From NCBI RefSeq assembly GCF_000980815.1, contig NZ_CP011311.1, positions 2,008,773-2,072,772 on the forward strand: DNA of 64,000 nucleotides, given 5' to 3'. The notes under the pieces are model-generated. The model was given only the letters and a program-made list of their open reading frames with translations, was not told the DNA's origin and did not search any database. Source of the DNA: Corynebacterium camporealensis. Lineage in GTDB: Bacteria; Actinomycetota; Actinomycetes; Mycobacteriales; Mycobacteriaceae. The position numbers and the translations under genes are program-made. Numbering within the stretch: the stretch's first letter is position 1; the number at the start of each line of letters is the position of its first letter. Shown piece by piece: positions 18,270 to 26,256 of this stretch.

Positions 18270-19151
18270 TTAAGCCCACACGCAGTGTTCCTCCGCCACA
18301 TAAAAGCCCAACTTCTCATACGCCTTCACCGCCGGTTCATTATCGGCCTCGACGTACAAAATTACGCGCTCAGCGCCCTTTTCCACCATGCGCGCAAGGC
18401 CAATACGTAGCAAAGGATCGCCTAGGCCACGTCCGCGATAGTCCTTCGCCAGGCCCACCACATAGACCTCACCAAAACCAGGCGTTTCTTCTGTATGCCA
18501 CTTCGTCCAGTGGAATCCCGCTAACTTCTCCCCCGAATCCCACAAAAACAAAACATCCTCAGGGTCGAACCACTCGGCTTCCATACCCCTGTGCAGCCTG
18601 TCCAAATCCCAGCCGCCTTGCTCCGGGTGCCAGGAAAAGGCCTCGTTATTGGCCTGAAGCCACTGCTTTTCAACGTCCTCCCGGCCCATCTGCTCCACCG
18701 CCTGGGAGTAGTTCAAGGGGGAAAGGGGGACATCGTTAAGCGTTGCAGCGTCCTTGAGGTCTGCACCGTCGATAGCCATGACCAACAGCTTGCGAGTGAC
18801 CTTCAAGCCCTCTTTCTTGGCCAAAGCCTGCGCGCCCGGCAGGTTGCCATGCGCCCACGCCTGCAGGCCATCCACGTCGATGCTTTGATAAAGCTTGCGG
18901 CCAATGCCTTGACGACGCTTATCGGGCACCACGAATAGCTCCACATTGTCACCGTTGAGCGCTGCCACACCGACGATGTTGTCGTCCTCGCGCGCTAAAT
19001 AATGGACGTGCTTTAAGCGCTCATCGCGCAGGCCATTGAGGAATTCCTCCGACAGCGGCGCAATGCCGTCAGCCTTCTCCGTTTCTGCTGCTAATGCCTC
19101 TACTTGGTCAGCTAATTCAGCGTTCAGTTCTTCAGTCGCGATGCTAATCAT
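18270..19151 (-). CDS. mshD: Mycothiol synthase (acetyltransferase)
   Basis: Catalyses the last step of mycothiol synthesis, acetylation of Cys-GlcN-Ins with acetyl-CoA. The 293-aa product is a tandem GNAT protein. Half one has VELFVVPDKRRQGIGRKLYQ. Half two has EVYVVGLAKDYRGRGLGDPLLRIGL and VILYVEADNEPAVKAYEKLGF. ATG 19151 is favoured because TATGGT (19159-19164) lies exactly 7 nt upstream; the open frame to 19319 would run into the divergent gene. Neighbouring pstS matches C. glutamicum synteny. Confidence 0.93.
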   Translation of the reverse strand: MISIATEELNAELADQVEALAAETEKADGIAPLSEEFLNGLRDERLKHVHYLAREDDNIVGVAALNGDNVELFVVPDKRRQGIGRKLYQSIDVDGLQAWAHGNLPGAQALAKKEGLKVTRKLLVMAIDGADLKDAATLNDVPLSPLNYSQAVEQMGREDVEKQWLQANNEAFSWHPEQGGWDLDRLHRGMEAEWFDPEDVLFLWDSGEKLAGFHWTKWHTEETPGFGEVYVVGLAKDYRGRGLGDPLLRIGLARMVEKGAERVILYVEADNEPAVKAYEKLGFYVAEEHCVWA

Positions 19152-19184
19152 GAACCCCACCATAGTTACGGTAGAAATAGAGGG

Positions 19185-19988
19185 GTGGACGTTTTCAAAA
19201 TTGATCGCCGCATCGTACATGTAGGCATCGCAGGCGCAGTTGTCGCTGGACTCTGGTTGGCAGACTCCAGCTTGGCGATGCACGCCGAACACAACGTCGC
19301 ACAAACCGCCAAACACCACTCGCAGCTAGAAAACACGCCGGACGTCTATGTCGGCGGCCTGCCTGTGGCTGCGGCGATGTTTACCAAGGAAGTCCCTTTC
19401 TTAGAGGTGAAATCCCAGGACATCGAGGTTCCCGAGCTGGGCGTAGTCAACGCCTCGACCACCCTGCGCGATATCACCGTGACTCCGAACCAGGTCATCA
19501 GCGGCGACTTCGCCGGCGCGCCAGTATCGACCTACACGCGCGGCATCAACATCGACAGCATCGTGTTGGGCCGCCTGCTCGGCATTTCTGACCTGTCCAT
19601 TTCCAACCCGGATGACATCTCCCCTTCCGGTGGTCCTTCCGCTGAGGCTGAACTCACGGGCACATTGCCTGGCGATGCCGATGAGTCCACCGTCAAAGTC
19701 ACCCTGCGGTTGGACGGGCACATGTTCCACATGAAGCCCTTCGACACCGACGACGAGCGTCTCATCGAAGCCTTTTCCTTCTCCTTCGATACCCGCAAAC
19801 TTCCGCTACCGGCTCAGGCCACCTACGTCCGCCTGCAAGGCGGCACCATCGCTTTTGAAACCCAGCAGCGCAACATCCGGCTAGAAAACGCGCAACTCTC
19901 CCCTCTCGAGATCCAAGGATCCGAAGCAGCCGCTATCGAAGAGGCCGAAAACAAAGCCGCCGACACCGAACGCCGCGTCGGCCGCTAA
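19185..19988 (+). CDS. LmeA-family (DUF2993) phospholipid-binding envelope protein
   Basis: A 267-aa protein with an N-terminal signal/anchor helix (about 12-30). A DUF2993 fold follows, with VYVGGLPVAAAMFTKEVPFLEV, LRDITVTPNQVISGDFAGAPV and a late QGGTIAFETQQRNIRLENAQL. Mycobacterial LmeA is a periplasmic lipid-binding protein needed for lipomannan maturation; the same role here is inference. The GTG 19185 start lies only 33 bases from the divergent mshD start. The C-terminal 20 residues are highly charged and coil-like. Confidence 0.85.
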   Translation: MDVFKIDRRIVHVGIAGAVVAGLWLADSSLAMHAEHNVAQTAKHHSQLENTPDVYVGGLPVAAAMFTKEVPFLEVKSQDIEVPELGVVNASTTLRDITVTPNQVISGDFAGAPVSTYTRGINIDSIVLGRLLGISDLSISNPDDISPSGGPSAEAELTGTLPGDADESTVKVTLRLDGHMFHMKPFDTDDERLIEAFSFSFDTRKLPLPAQATYVRLQGGTIAFETQQRNIRLENAQLSPLEIQGSEAAAIEEAENKAADTERRVGR

Positions 19989-20085
19989 CCCACCGCAACC
20001 TATGACCTGGGCTTTTGCAAAGTTATCCACAGGCTGGAAAATTTCCTCTAGCGAACCTTGACAACGTCCCTTTAGCGTTAGAGGC

Positions 20086-21045
20086 ATGTCACAACTCGAT
20101 GCACTTGCTCAAGCGTTTACCGCGCCTATGGAGACTCTCTCCGAGGTCGCGGCGCTGACTAATGCGCATCTACAAAACCTGGGATTCCCACGGAAATTCT
20201 CCCGCGAGCTCCTCACCCTCTCCGATATTTACTTCGGTGAGACCCCGTACACCCAGCTCCAAGCCAAATCCCGCAATACCCCACACGACCTCTCCACGCT
20301 GCAAGAGATTGAAAAGAAAGCTCGGCGGATTAAGAAGCACGTGGACCGCTACAAGTTCCGCATCGCCTGTGCTGATGTGCCAGCCAGCAAGATTGCCACT
20401 GTGGCCAAGCGGTTTATCGATCCGCCTAAGCCACCGGAAGACGGCACCGCTTTGACGCGCTCCAAGACCGACAAGTGGACCTACCGCCTCACCGGCGACT
20501 CAGAGTTGATTGCCCAGCTTCGCGATATGTTCCCCACCATCGAGTCCGTGAGAGAATTCTTGCGCAGCGGCAAAGTGCAAGGAACCGGTGTGACGACCCA
20601 TGTGGTTATCAACTTGGATGAGCTAGACAAGATTGTGGACGGTCAGGGCGACGACATCGTGCTGCAAATGACCAATGGCGCCAAGATCACCGGCGCCCAG
20701 CTTGTGCAGCAGATGTTCACCGACCACGGCTACGCCACCCTCATCCACCCCGTCGAGGGCCCGGTCAATCTCTACCGCACCCAAAGAAGTGCAAGTTTCA
20801 AACAAAGAACCATGGCGAAAGCCGAAAACCCGGTCTGTCCGTGGATACATTGCCTCAAAGGTGCCGATGAATGCCAAGTTCACCACATAGTGGCCTGGAA
20901 ATACGGCGGCGAAACCAACGCATCAAATTTAACCACCGCGTGTGACCATCACAATGGAAGAAACGATGATGGCAACGAACGAAGAAACGGCAAACTCTTA
21001 AGAATCAGAGGCAAAGTCGAATGGGTCCCACCGTGGGCCTACTGA
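20086..21045 (+). CDS. DUF222 / HNH endonuclease-domain protein
   Basis: A 319-aa protein of the actinobacterial DUF222-HNH family, often present in many copies per genome and of unknown role. The C-terminal HNH motif is intact: CxVHHIVAWKYGGETNASNL followed by CDHHNGRND (His-Asn-His), with upstream CPWIHC for a possible zinc site. The N-terminal helical part is shorter than in many relatives. TAGCGT (20073-20078) is exactly 7 nt before the ATG. Its TGA stop lies at the centre of a perfect 12-bp palindromic hairpin. Confidence 0.87.
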   Translation: MSQLDALAQAFTAPMETLSEVAALTNAHLQNLGFPRKFSRELLTLSDIYFGETPYTQLQAKSRNTPHDLSTLQEIEKKARRIKKHVDRYKFRIACADVPASKIATVAKRFIDPPKPPEDGTALTRSKTDKWTYRLTGDSELIAQLRDMFPTIESVREFLRSGKVQGTGVTTHVVINLDELDKIVDGQGDDIVLQMTNGAKITGAQLVQQMFTDHGYATLIHPVEGPVNLYRTQRSASFKQRTMAKAENPVCPWIHCLKGADECQVHHIVAWKYGGETNASNLTTACDHHNGRNDDGNERRNGKLLRIRGKVEWVPPWAY

Positions 21046-21139
21046 AGTAGGCCCACGTATTACTAGGAACTCCTAGTACATGCCACAAGGAAACCCCTCA
21101 AGACACACAGCAGCCGCCAGCCCGTTACGGGTGGCGGCT
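21032..21139. other. Cluster of three hairpins between convergent genes
   Basis: Three stem-loops follow one another. The first is at 21032-21057, with 12-bp perfect arms around the TGA stop. The second is at 21061-21078, with 8-bp perfect arms. The third is at 21112-21139, with AGCCGCCA/TGGCGGCT plus CCCG/CGGG and one bulged G. None has a T run. They probably act as back-to-back U-less terminators for the HNH gene and the lipid kinase. Confidence 0.65.
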
Positions 21140-21149
21140 AGGGGTGGTT

Positions 21150-22187
21150 TTAGCTCATGCGAATCAGGTCGCGCAGAATCTGCCGAGCAGAGCGCTTGTG
21201 CGGCGGGCTCGGATCCTGAGGGGCGAAGACTTCGATGGCATCGCGAACCGTGCGCAGCGTGATCTTTTCGAACTCGCCCTCGGATTCGCCATCGGCTTGG
21301 AAGCGATGCGGCTCCGGGCACTCGAGAATGACTTCCTGAGCGTCGTCGAATTGAATCGTGCGCGCCTTGGTCACCTTGTTCAGCCAGCGGCGGCGGTCCG
21401 CGCCCATCAGGTGCAGCATGCCCACCAGGCCATGGATGCCGGTCAAATCCGACAGACCAAACAGGCCGAGTCCCTCGTCGAAGGAGTTGCGCGGATTCGT
21501 CACGACTGGCAACGGTCCTAAGAAAGTCCACGGATTGGTATTCGACGCCAGCATCAGCGGTGCCTCAGAGACCTCCAGAGTGCTGCCGTCCTTCGCAGTC
21601 GCGTGAACGTTAATCCGCGGCGGCTTGCGACGTGCACGCAGGTACGCGCGCACACTCACGCTCAAATAACGCAACGGGGTCGCCGAAAAGCCATTCTCAC
21701 GGGCGCGGTCGACCCGCGACAAGACATCGGCATCCAGCCCGAAGCCAGCGTTAACTGCAAACCAGCGGTCGTTCCAGGTGCCGAGGTAAATGCGGCGTCG
21801 TGAATCATGCTCCAGCATGCGCGCCAGCACGTGCGTTGCTTCCAGCGGAGTCGGCGGAAAGCCCAGCGCACGGGCAAACACATTCGCCGAACCAGTCGGA
21901 ATCACAGCCAGCGCTGGCAAATTATCAGGCAAGTCCTTGCCGGGTTCAACCTTGCCCAGCAAACCATTGACGACCTCATTGACGGTGCCGTCACCACCCA
22001 CAGCGATGATCGCGTCATAGTCATCGCGCGTTAAGCCCTTGACGATGTCCTCGGCATGCCCGGGGTAGTGGGTGAACCGGCTGAACATCGTCAGGCCTTC
22101 GACCTCGCGCAACGACGGCAGCACCTGTCGGAACAAAGCCTCGTTCTGGCTGGTGGAGTTAGGGTTGCAAATCATCAATACGTGCAC
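21150..22187 (-). CDS. Diacylglycerol/lipid kinase family protein
   Basis: A 345-aa cytoplasmic kinase with the DAGK catalytic domain: ICNPNSTS phosphate loop, the GGDGT motif in IIAVGGDGTVNEVVNGLL, and IPTGSANVFARALG. Probably phosphorylates diacylglycerol or a related lipid; the exact substrate is not shown by sequence. GTG 22187 start with TAGGGT 8 nt upstream (possible leaderless). Divergent from the nitrobindin-fold gene. Confidence 0.9.
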   Translation of the reverse strand: MHVLMICNPNSTSQNEALFRQVLPSLREVEGLTMFSRFTHYPGHAEDIVKGLTRDDYDAIIAVGGDGTVNEVVNGLLGKVEPGKDLPDNLPALAVIPTGSANVFARALGFPPTPLEATHVLARMLEHDSRRRIYLGTWNDRWFAVNAGFGLDADVLSRVDRARENGFSATPLRYLSVSVRAYLRARRKPPRINVHATAKDGSTLEVSEAPLMLASNTNPWTFLGPLPVVTNPRNSFDEGLGLFGLSDLTGIHGLVGMLHLMGADRRRWLNKVTKARTIQFDDAQEVILECPEPHRFQADGESEGEFEKITLRTVRDAIEVFAPQDPSPPHKRSARQILRDLIRMS

Positions 22188-22228
22188 GCTTTTACACCCT
22201 ACCTGGGTCGCCGACTAGGCTGGTGCGT

Positions 22229-22855
22229 ATGTCTGACAAACTTAACGGAAACGATGCTGTAAACCAGGCCGCTGAGGCGTGGAAGGACGCCGCTTCCCGC
22301 AACATCCCGGCCGTGGAGCTGGGCGAGGTCCCAGTCCCCGACGACACTGCAAACCTCCGCCAGGGGCCATCGCTTAACGATGCCCTCCTGGCCCTCCTCC
22401 CGCTCGTCGGCGTCTGGGAAGGCCAAGGCCAGGCCTATGACACCGACGGCAACGAGTACGCCTTTGGCCAGCAGCTGGTCATCGCCCACGACGGCGAGGA
22501 GTACCTGACCTTTAGCTCGCGTACCTGGAAACTCAACGAGGACGGCAAGGCCGAAGGCGCCGACGTCCGCGAGACCGGTTTCTGGCGCATTTCCGCCAAG
22601 GACGAAATTGAGATGACCTATACTTCGTCGACCGGCATCGTGGAGATCTTCTACGGCGAGCCTTTCAACGAGCGCGCATGGCAGCTCGAGTCTGCCTCCA
22701 CCATGGTCACCGAGACCGGCCCGAAGAACCTGGGCCCGGGCAAGCGCATGTACGGTCTGATGCCGAACAACAACCTCGGCTGGGTCGACGAGCGCATGGT
22801 CGATGGCGAGATGCGCCCTTACATGTCCGCAGAACTGACCCGCATCGCGGGCTAG
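22229..22855 (+). CDS. Nitrobindin-fold (DUF1794/FABP-like) protein lacking the haem histidine
   Basis: A 208-aa beta-barrel protein with the GxWxGxG motif (VGVWEGQGQ). It has the family order of strands, including FSSRTWKLNEDG, GFWRISAKDEIE and NLGPGKRMYGLM. In haem-binding nitrobindins a C-terminal His ligates iron; here the equivalent stretch reads RPYMSAELTRI, so Tyr replaces His. It may not bind haem. TAGGCT (22216-22221) is exactly 7 nt before ATG 22229. It shares its stop with the convergent pabC (CTAG). Confidence 0.87.
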   Translation: MSDKLNGNDAVNQAAEAWKDAASRNIPAVELGEVPVPDDTANLRQGPSLNDALLALLPLVGVWEGQGQAYDTDGNEYAFGQQLVIAHDGEEYLTFSSRTWKLNEDGKAEGADVRETGFWRISAKDEIEMTYTSSTGIVEIFYGEPFNERAWQLESASTMVTETGPKNLGPGKRMYGLMPNNNLGWVDERMVDGEMRPYMSAELTRIAG

Positions 22856-23718
22856 CGCGACAACGCTGCTGCAAAGAGGTCCTGGATTTCCTTCGCGTTA
22901 TCCGGGGCCTTAAATTTTTTGCCATCCAGGCTGGTCACCCGCGCCGCCACGCGCACCGAGGACACCAGCCACACCGAATCAGCGGACTTGAGGTCGTCAA
23001 CGGTCATTTCCTTCGCCTTGCAGCGATAGCCCTGCTCCTGGGCGTAGTCGAAGACCGCCGCCTGCGTCGTACCCGGCAAAATGCCCGGGCCCGCCGGCGT
23101 GCGCAGCTTCTTGCCCTTCACGCTAATCACGGTCGAGGTCGCGCCCTCGAGCACCAGGCCGCTGTCGCCGTCGGTGAAGATGACATCCTCGCAGCCCTTC
23201 TCGCGCGCCAGGCGCAGCGTGGCCATCGTCGCGGCGTAGTTCAGCGTCTTCGCCGGCAACTCCTCAGCCACCTGCCACAACCTAGGCGTCGTCATCACGG
23301 ACACGCCCTTCTTGCGCTGCTCCAACACCTTCGGCGCAATCGGTTGCACAACCACCCACGCCGTCGGATGCCCCGTCGAGGCGCGCCCGCGTGTGTACGT
23401 CCAGGTGCACTTGGCCTCCACGTCGTCGTCACCGCGGCAGAAATCCGCAATGGCCAGGCGCGTGGCCTCTTCCCACTTCTCCAGCGGCGGTTCTGGCAGG
23501 TCCATCGCCTTCGCCGAGTCACGGAATCGCTTGCCGTGGCGTTCCAAGTTGGCGGCCTTTCCACCGCGTACCAAGAGGGATTCGAAGACGCCATCGCCAC
23601 GCGTGACGCCGGCATCGTCCCAATAGATCAACGGCAAGGTGGGCATATGCTTGCGAACCGAACCCCCATACGGCTCGACAACGTAAATGACCGGCTCTTT
23701 TGCAGGATGCACATCCAT
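22852..23718 (-). CDS. pabC: Aminodeoxychorismate lyase (class IV aminotransferase fold)
   Basis: A 288-aa PLP enzyme, most likely making 4-aminobenzoate for folate. Class IV features are the N-terminal DDAGVTRGDGVFESLLV, the PLP lysine in ELPAKTLNYAATMATLRLA, and the GLVLEGATSTVISVKG loop. D-amino-acid or branched-chain aminotransferase activity cannot be excluded. The frame opens at ATG 23727, but ATG 23718 has CATAAT exactly 7 nt upstream and is preferred. The gene is divergent from ygfZ, another folate-linked gene. Confidence 0.82.
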   Translation of the reverse strand: MDVHPAKEPVIYVVEPYGGSVRKHMPTLPLIYWDDAGVTRGDGVFESLLVRGGKAANLERHGKRFRDSAKAMDLPEPPLEKWEEATRLAIADFCRGDDDVEAKCTWTYTRGRASTGHPTAWVVVQPIAPKVLEQRKKGVSVMTTPRLWQVAEELPAKTLNYAATMATLRLAREKGCEDVIFTDGDSGLVLEGATSTVISVKGKKLRTPAGPGILPGTTQAAVFDYAQEQGYRCKAKEMTVDDLKSADSVWLVSSVRVAARVTSLDGKKFKAPDNAKEIQDLFAAALSR

Positions 23719-23747
23719 ATTTTTCATTATGCCCTACCATCGGGACT

Positions 23748-24803
23748 GTGAGTTACAAATCGCCGCTTTTGGACCGGGCTGGTGCCGCAGAGCACCAAGC
23801 CGAGACCACTATCGATGCCGCCGGAGTCGCCTGGCACTACGGCAATCCGCTGACCGAACAGCGCGCCGTGGAAGAAGGCGTGGCCATCGTCGACCGCTCC
23901 CAGCGCCGCGTGCTCAAAGTCACCGGCGAGGAAGCCGCAGGTTTTTTAAATAACCTGCTGTCGCAAAAGCTTGACGATGCCCCCGGGGGCTTCGCCGCCA
24001 GCACCCTCGACCTTGACATCCAAGGCCACATCCTGCACCAGGCCGATGTTGTGCGCACCGAGGATGCTTTCTACCTCGACGTGCCTGCCGCGCAGTTCGA
24101 TTCCCTCAACGACTTTTTGCAGAAGATGATCTTCTGGTCGAAGGTGACTGTCGAGGAGGCCGACCTGGCCATCGTCACGCTGCTCGGCGACAAGGACCTG
24201 CCTGTCGACGCCGTCTTTCGCCGCGAGATGACCTGGCCGGGGGTTCGCAGGGTGGACTTAGGGTTTCCGCGCGAGGAGTTGGCTGCGGGCATCGAGAAGC
24301 TGGAAGAAGCCGGGGGCACCCTGGTGGGACTGATGGCATACACGGCCGAGCGCGTACGCGCCCGGGAGCCGGAGCTGGCTGCCGACCTGGATAACAAGGC
24401 CATCCCGCACGAGGTGCCGCACTGGATTGGCCGCGGGGACAATCCGGGCCATGTGCACTTAAACAAGGGGTGCTACCGCGGGCAGGAAACTGTGGCGCGT
24501 GTGGAGAACCTGGGCCGCTCGCCGCGCCTGCTGGTGCAGCTGCACATCGATGGCTCCGCGCCGACCCTGCCTGAGTTGGGCGCGGACATCATGTTCAACG
24601 GTCGCCGGGTGGGCCGGATGGGCACGCTTGTCGATGACTGCGACTTCGGCCCCATCGCCCTCGGCCTGGTGAAGCGCTCCGCCCTCGATGTCGGCGATCT
24701 GCGGATCGGTGATGCTTCCGCGGCGGTCGACCCGGAGTCCATCCCTACAGATGAGGGGCCGAAGGCGGGACGCGTTGCGGTCGATAAGCTGCGCGGACGC
24801 TAG
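23748..24803 (+). CDS. ygfZ: YgfZ/GcvT folate-binding protein
   Basis: A 351-aa tetrahydrofolate-binding protein linked in other bacteria to iron-sulfur cluster maintenance. The diagnostic motif KGCYRGQETVARVENLGR is complete, and the GcvT-like three-domain layout is present (N-terminal LLSQKLDD region, C-terminal beta-barrel from about 270). The GTG 23748 start is chosen because TACCAT (23735-23740) lies exactly 7 nt before it. The short intergenic region with pabC is a divergent leaderless promoter pair. Confidence 0.92.
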   Translation: MSYKSPLLDRAGAAEHQAETTIDAAGVAWHYGNPLTEQRAVEEGVAIVDRSQRRVLKVTGEEAAGFLNNLLSQKLDDAPGGFAASTLDLDIQGHILHQADVVRTEDAFYLDVPAAQFDSLNDFLQKMIFWSKVTVEEADLAIVTLLGDKDLPVDAVFRREMTWPGVRRVDLGFPREELAAGIEKLEEAGGTLVGLMAYTAERVRAREPELAADLDNKAIPHEVPHWIGRGDNPGHVHLNKGCYRGQETVARVENLGRSPRLLVQLHIDGSAPTLPELGADIMFNGRRVGRMGTLVDDCDFGPIALGLVKRSALDVGDLRIGDASAAVDPESIPTDEGPKAGRVAVDKLRGR

Positions 24804-24937
24804 CTTTTCAGGGCCAGTGCGGAATTTTTTCGTCACACACGCTATTGTGTCTTACAGGAAGATTTACAGATACAAAAGCCGATGGGGCACCCAAGAATCC
24901 CTGGGATGCCCTACTCACCTCAAGGGGGTCATGCACA

Positions 24938-25135
24938 ATGGGACGCGGACGCGCAAAGGCAAAGCAGACCAAAGTTGCACGCCAGCTGAAATACAACTCG
25001 CCGGAAATGGACCTGGATTCGCTGCAGCGCGAGCTTGCAGCCCAGCAGAATTCTTCGGATGACCATGAGGACGACCCATACGCCGACTATGTCGACGAGT
25101 GGGACGAGGAGGACGATACCGACTCTGCGCGTTAA
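24938..25135 (+). CDS. DUF3073 small acidic-tailed protein
   Basis: A 65-aa protein with the DUF3073 start MGRGRAKAKQTKVARQLKY and an acidic end DDPYADYVDEWDEEDDTD. Widespread in actinobacteria; no function known. AAGGGGG (24921-24927) precedes ATG 24938 by about 10 nt. A likely -10 TATTGT at 24843-24848 implies an 80-nt leader. It is followed by a bidirectional terminator and converges with purM. Confidence 0.88.
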   Translation: MGRGRAKAKQTKVARQLKYNSPEMDLDSLQRELAAQQNSSDDHEDDPYADYVDEWDEEDDTDSAR

Positions 25136-25147
25136 TATCGCCTCTTG

Positions 25148-25181
25148 AAAAAGGACCCGGGGTTGCCCTCGGGTCCTTTTT
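25148..25181. terminator. Bidirectional terminator between the DUF3073 gene and purM
   Basis: An A5-GGACCC / GGGTCC-T5 stem with a GC-rich interior; T runs are present for both directions. Confidence 0.9.
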
Positions 25182-25186
25182 GGTGC

Positions 25187-26230
25187 CTAAAAGTTGGAGT
25201 GCTCGCCTTCCATGACGACGCGCTGGTCGCCTTCTTCGACGCGGCCCAGCTCCCACGCATCCACGTGGCGGGCGGTCAGCATGGCGAGAACGCGCTCGCT
25301 GTCTTCCGGCGCGACAACGGCAATCATGCCCACGCCCATGTTGAAGGTCTTTTCCATCTCTTCCAACGAGACCTTGCCGACCGAGGAGATGGTCTTGAAA
25401 ATCGGACCCGGGGTCCAGGTCGAGCGGTTCACCTTCGCCGACAGGCCTTCCGGAATGACGCGCTCGAGGTTGCCCGCGAGGCCACCACCGGTGACGTGGC
25501 AGAAGGTCGAGACGTTGCACTCGGCGGTCAGCGCGAGGCAGTCCTTGGCGTAGATGCGGGTTGGCTCCAGCAGCTCCTCGCCTAAGGTGCGACCGAATTC
25601 CTCGGTGTAGCCGTCGAGAGGCAGGCCGGCCTGCTCCAGCAGGACGTAGCGAGCCAGGGAGTAGCCATTGGAGTGTAGACCCGACGAGCCCATGGCGATC
25701 AGCACGTCGCCGTCGCGGACCTTATCCGGACCGAGAATGCTATCGGCCTCAACGACACCGACGGCGGTGGCGGAGACGTCGTACTCGTCCTCGCCCATGA
25801 CGCCGGGGTGCTCGGCGGTCTCGCCGCCCAGCAGTGCAGCGCCTGCCTGGACGCAGCCTTCAGCGATGCCCTTGACGATTTCCGCGACCTTCTCCGGCAC
25901 TACCTTGCCAACAGCCACATAGTCCTGCAGGAAGAGCGGCTCCGCACCGCAGACGACCAGGTCGTCAACACACATAGCGACCAGGTCGATGCCGATGGTG
26001 TCGTGCTTGTCCATCGCCTGCGCCACAGCCAGCTTGGTACCCACGCCATCGGAGCCTGCAGCCAGGACGGGCTCTTTGTACTCGCCCAGCTTGAATAGGC
26101 CGGCAAAGCCGCCGAGGCCGCCCATGACCTCCGGGCGGGTGGCGCGCTTGGCGTGCGGGGCAAACAGGCTGACGGCGCGGTCGCCTTCTTCGATGCTGAC
26201 ACCTGCAGCAGCGTACGTATTCTCACTCAT
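25187..26230 (-). CDS. purM: Phosphoribosylformylglycinamidine cyclo-ligase
   Basis: Closes the imidazole ring of AIR in step 5 of purine synthesis, using ATP. The 347-aa product carries the PurM-like halves with GSDGVGTKLAVAQ, GIDLVAMCVDDLVVCGAEPLFLQDY and CHVTGGGLAGNLERVIPEG. It follows purF by 26 bases on the same strand and is probably co-transcribed with it. The start gives MSENTYAAAGVSIEEG. Confidence 0.97.
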   Translation of the reverse strand: MSENTYAAAGVSIEEGDRAVSLFAPHAKRATRPEVMGGLGGFAGLFKLGEYKEPVLAAGSDGVGTKLAVAQAMDKHDTIGIDLVAMCVDDLVVCGAEPLFLQDYVAVGKVVPEKVAEIVKGIAEGCVQAGAALLGGETAEHPGVMGEDEYDVSATAVGVVEADSILGPDKVRDGDVLIAMGSSGLHSNGYSLARYVLLEQAGLPLDGYTEEFGRTLGEELLEPTRIYAKDCLALTAECNVSTFCHVTGGGLAGNLERVIPEGLSAKVNRSTWTPGPIFKTISSVGKVSLEEMEKTFNMGVGMIAVVAPEDSERVLAMLTARHVDAWELGRVEEGDQRVVMEGEHSNF

Positions 26231-26256
26231 GGTGTATCAGTTCCTTTGAAAAGTTC

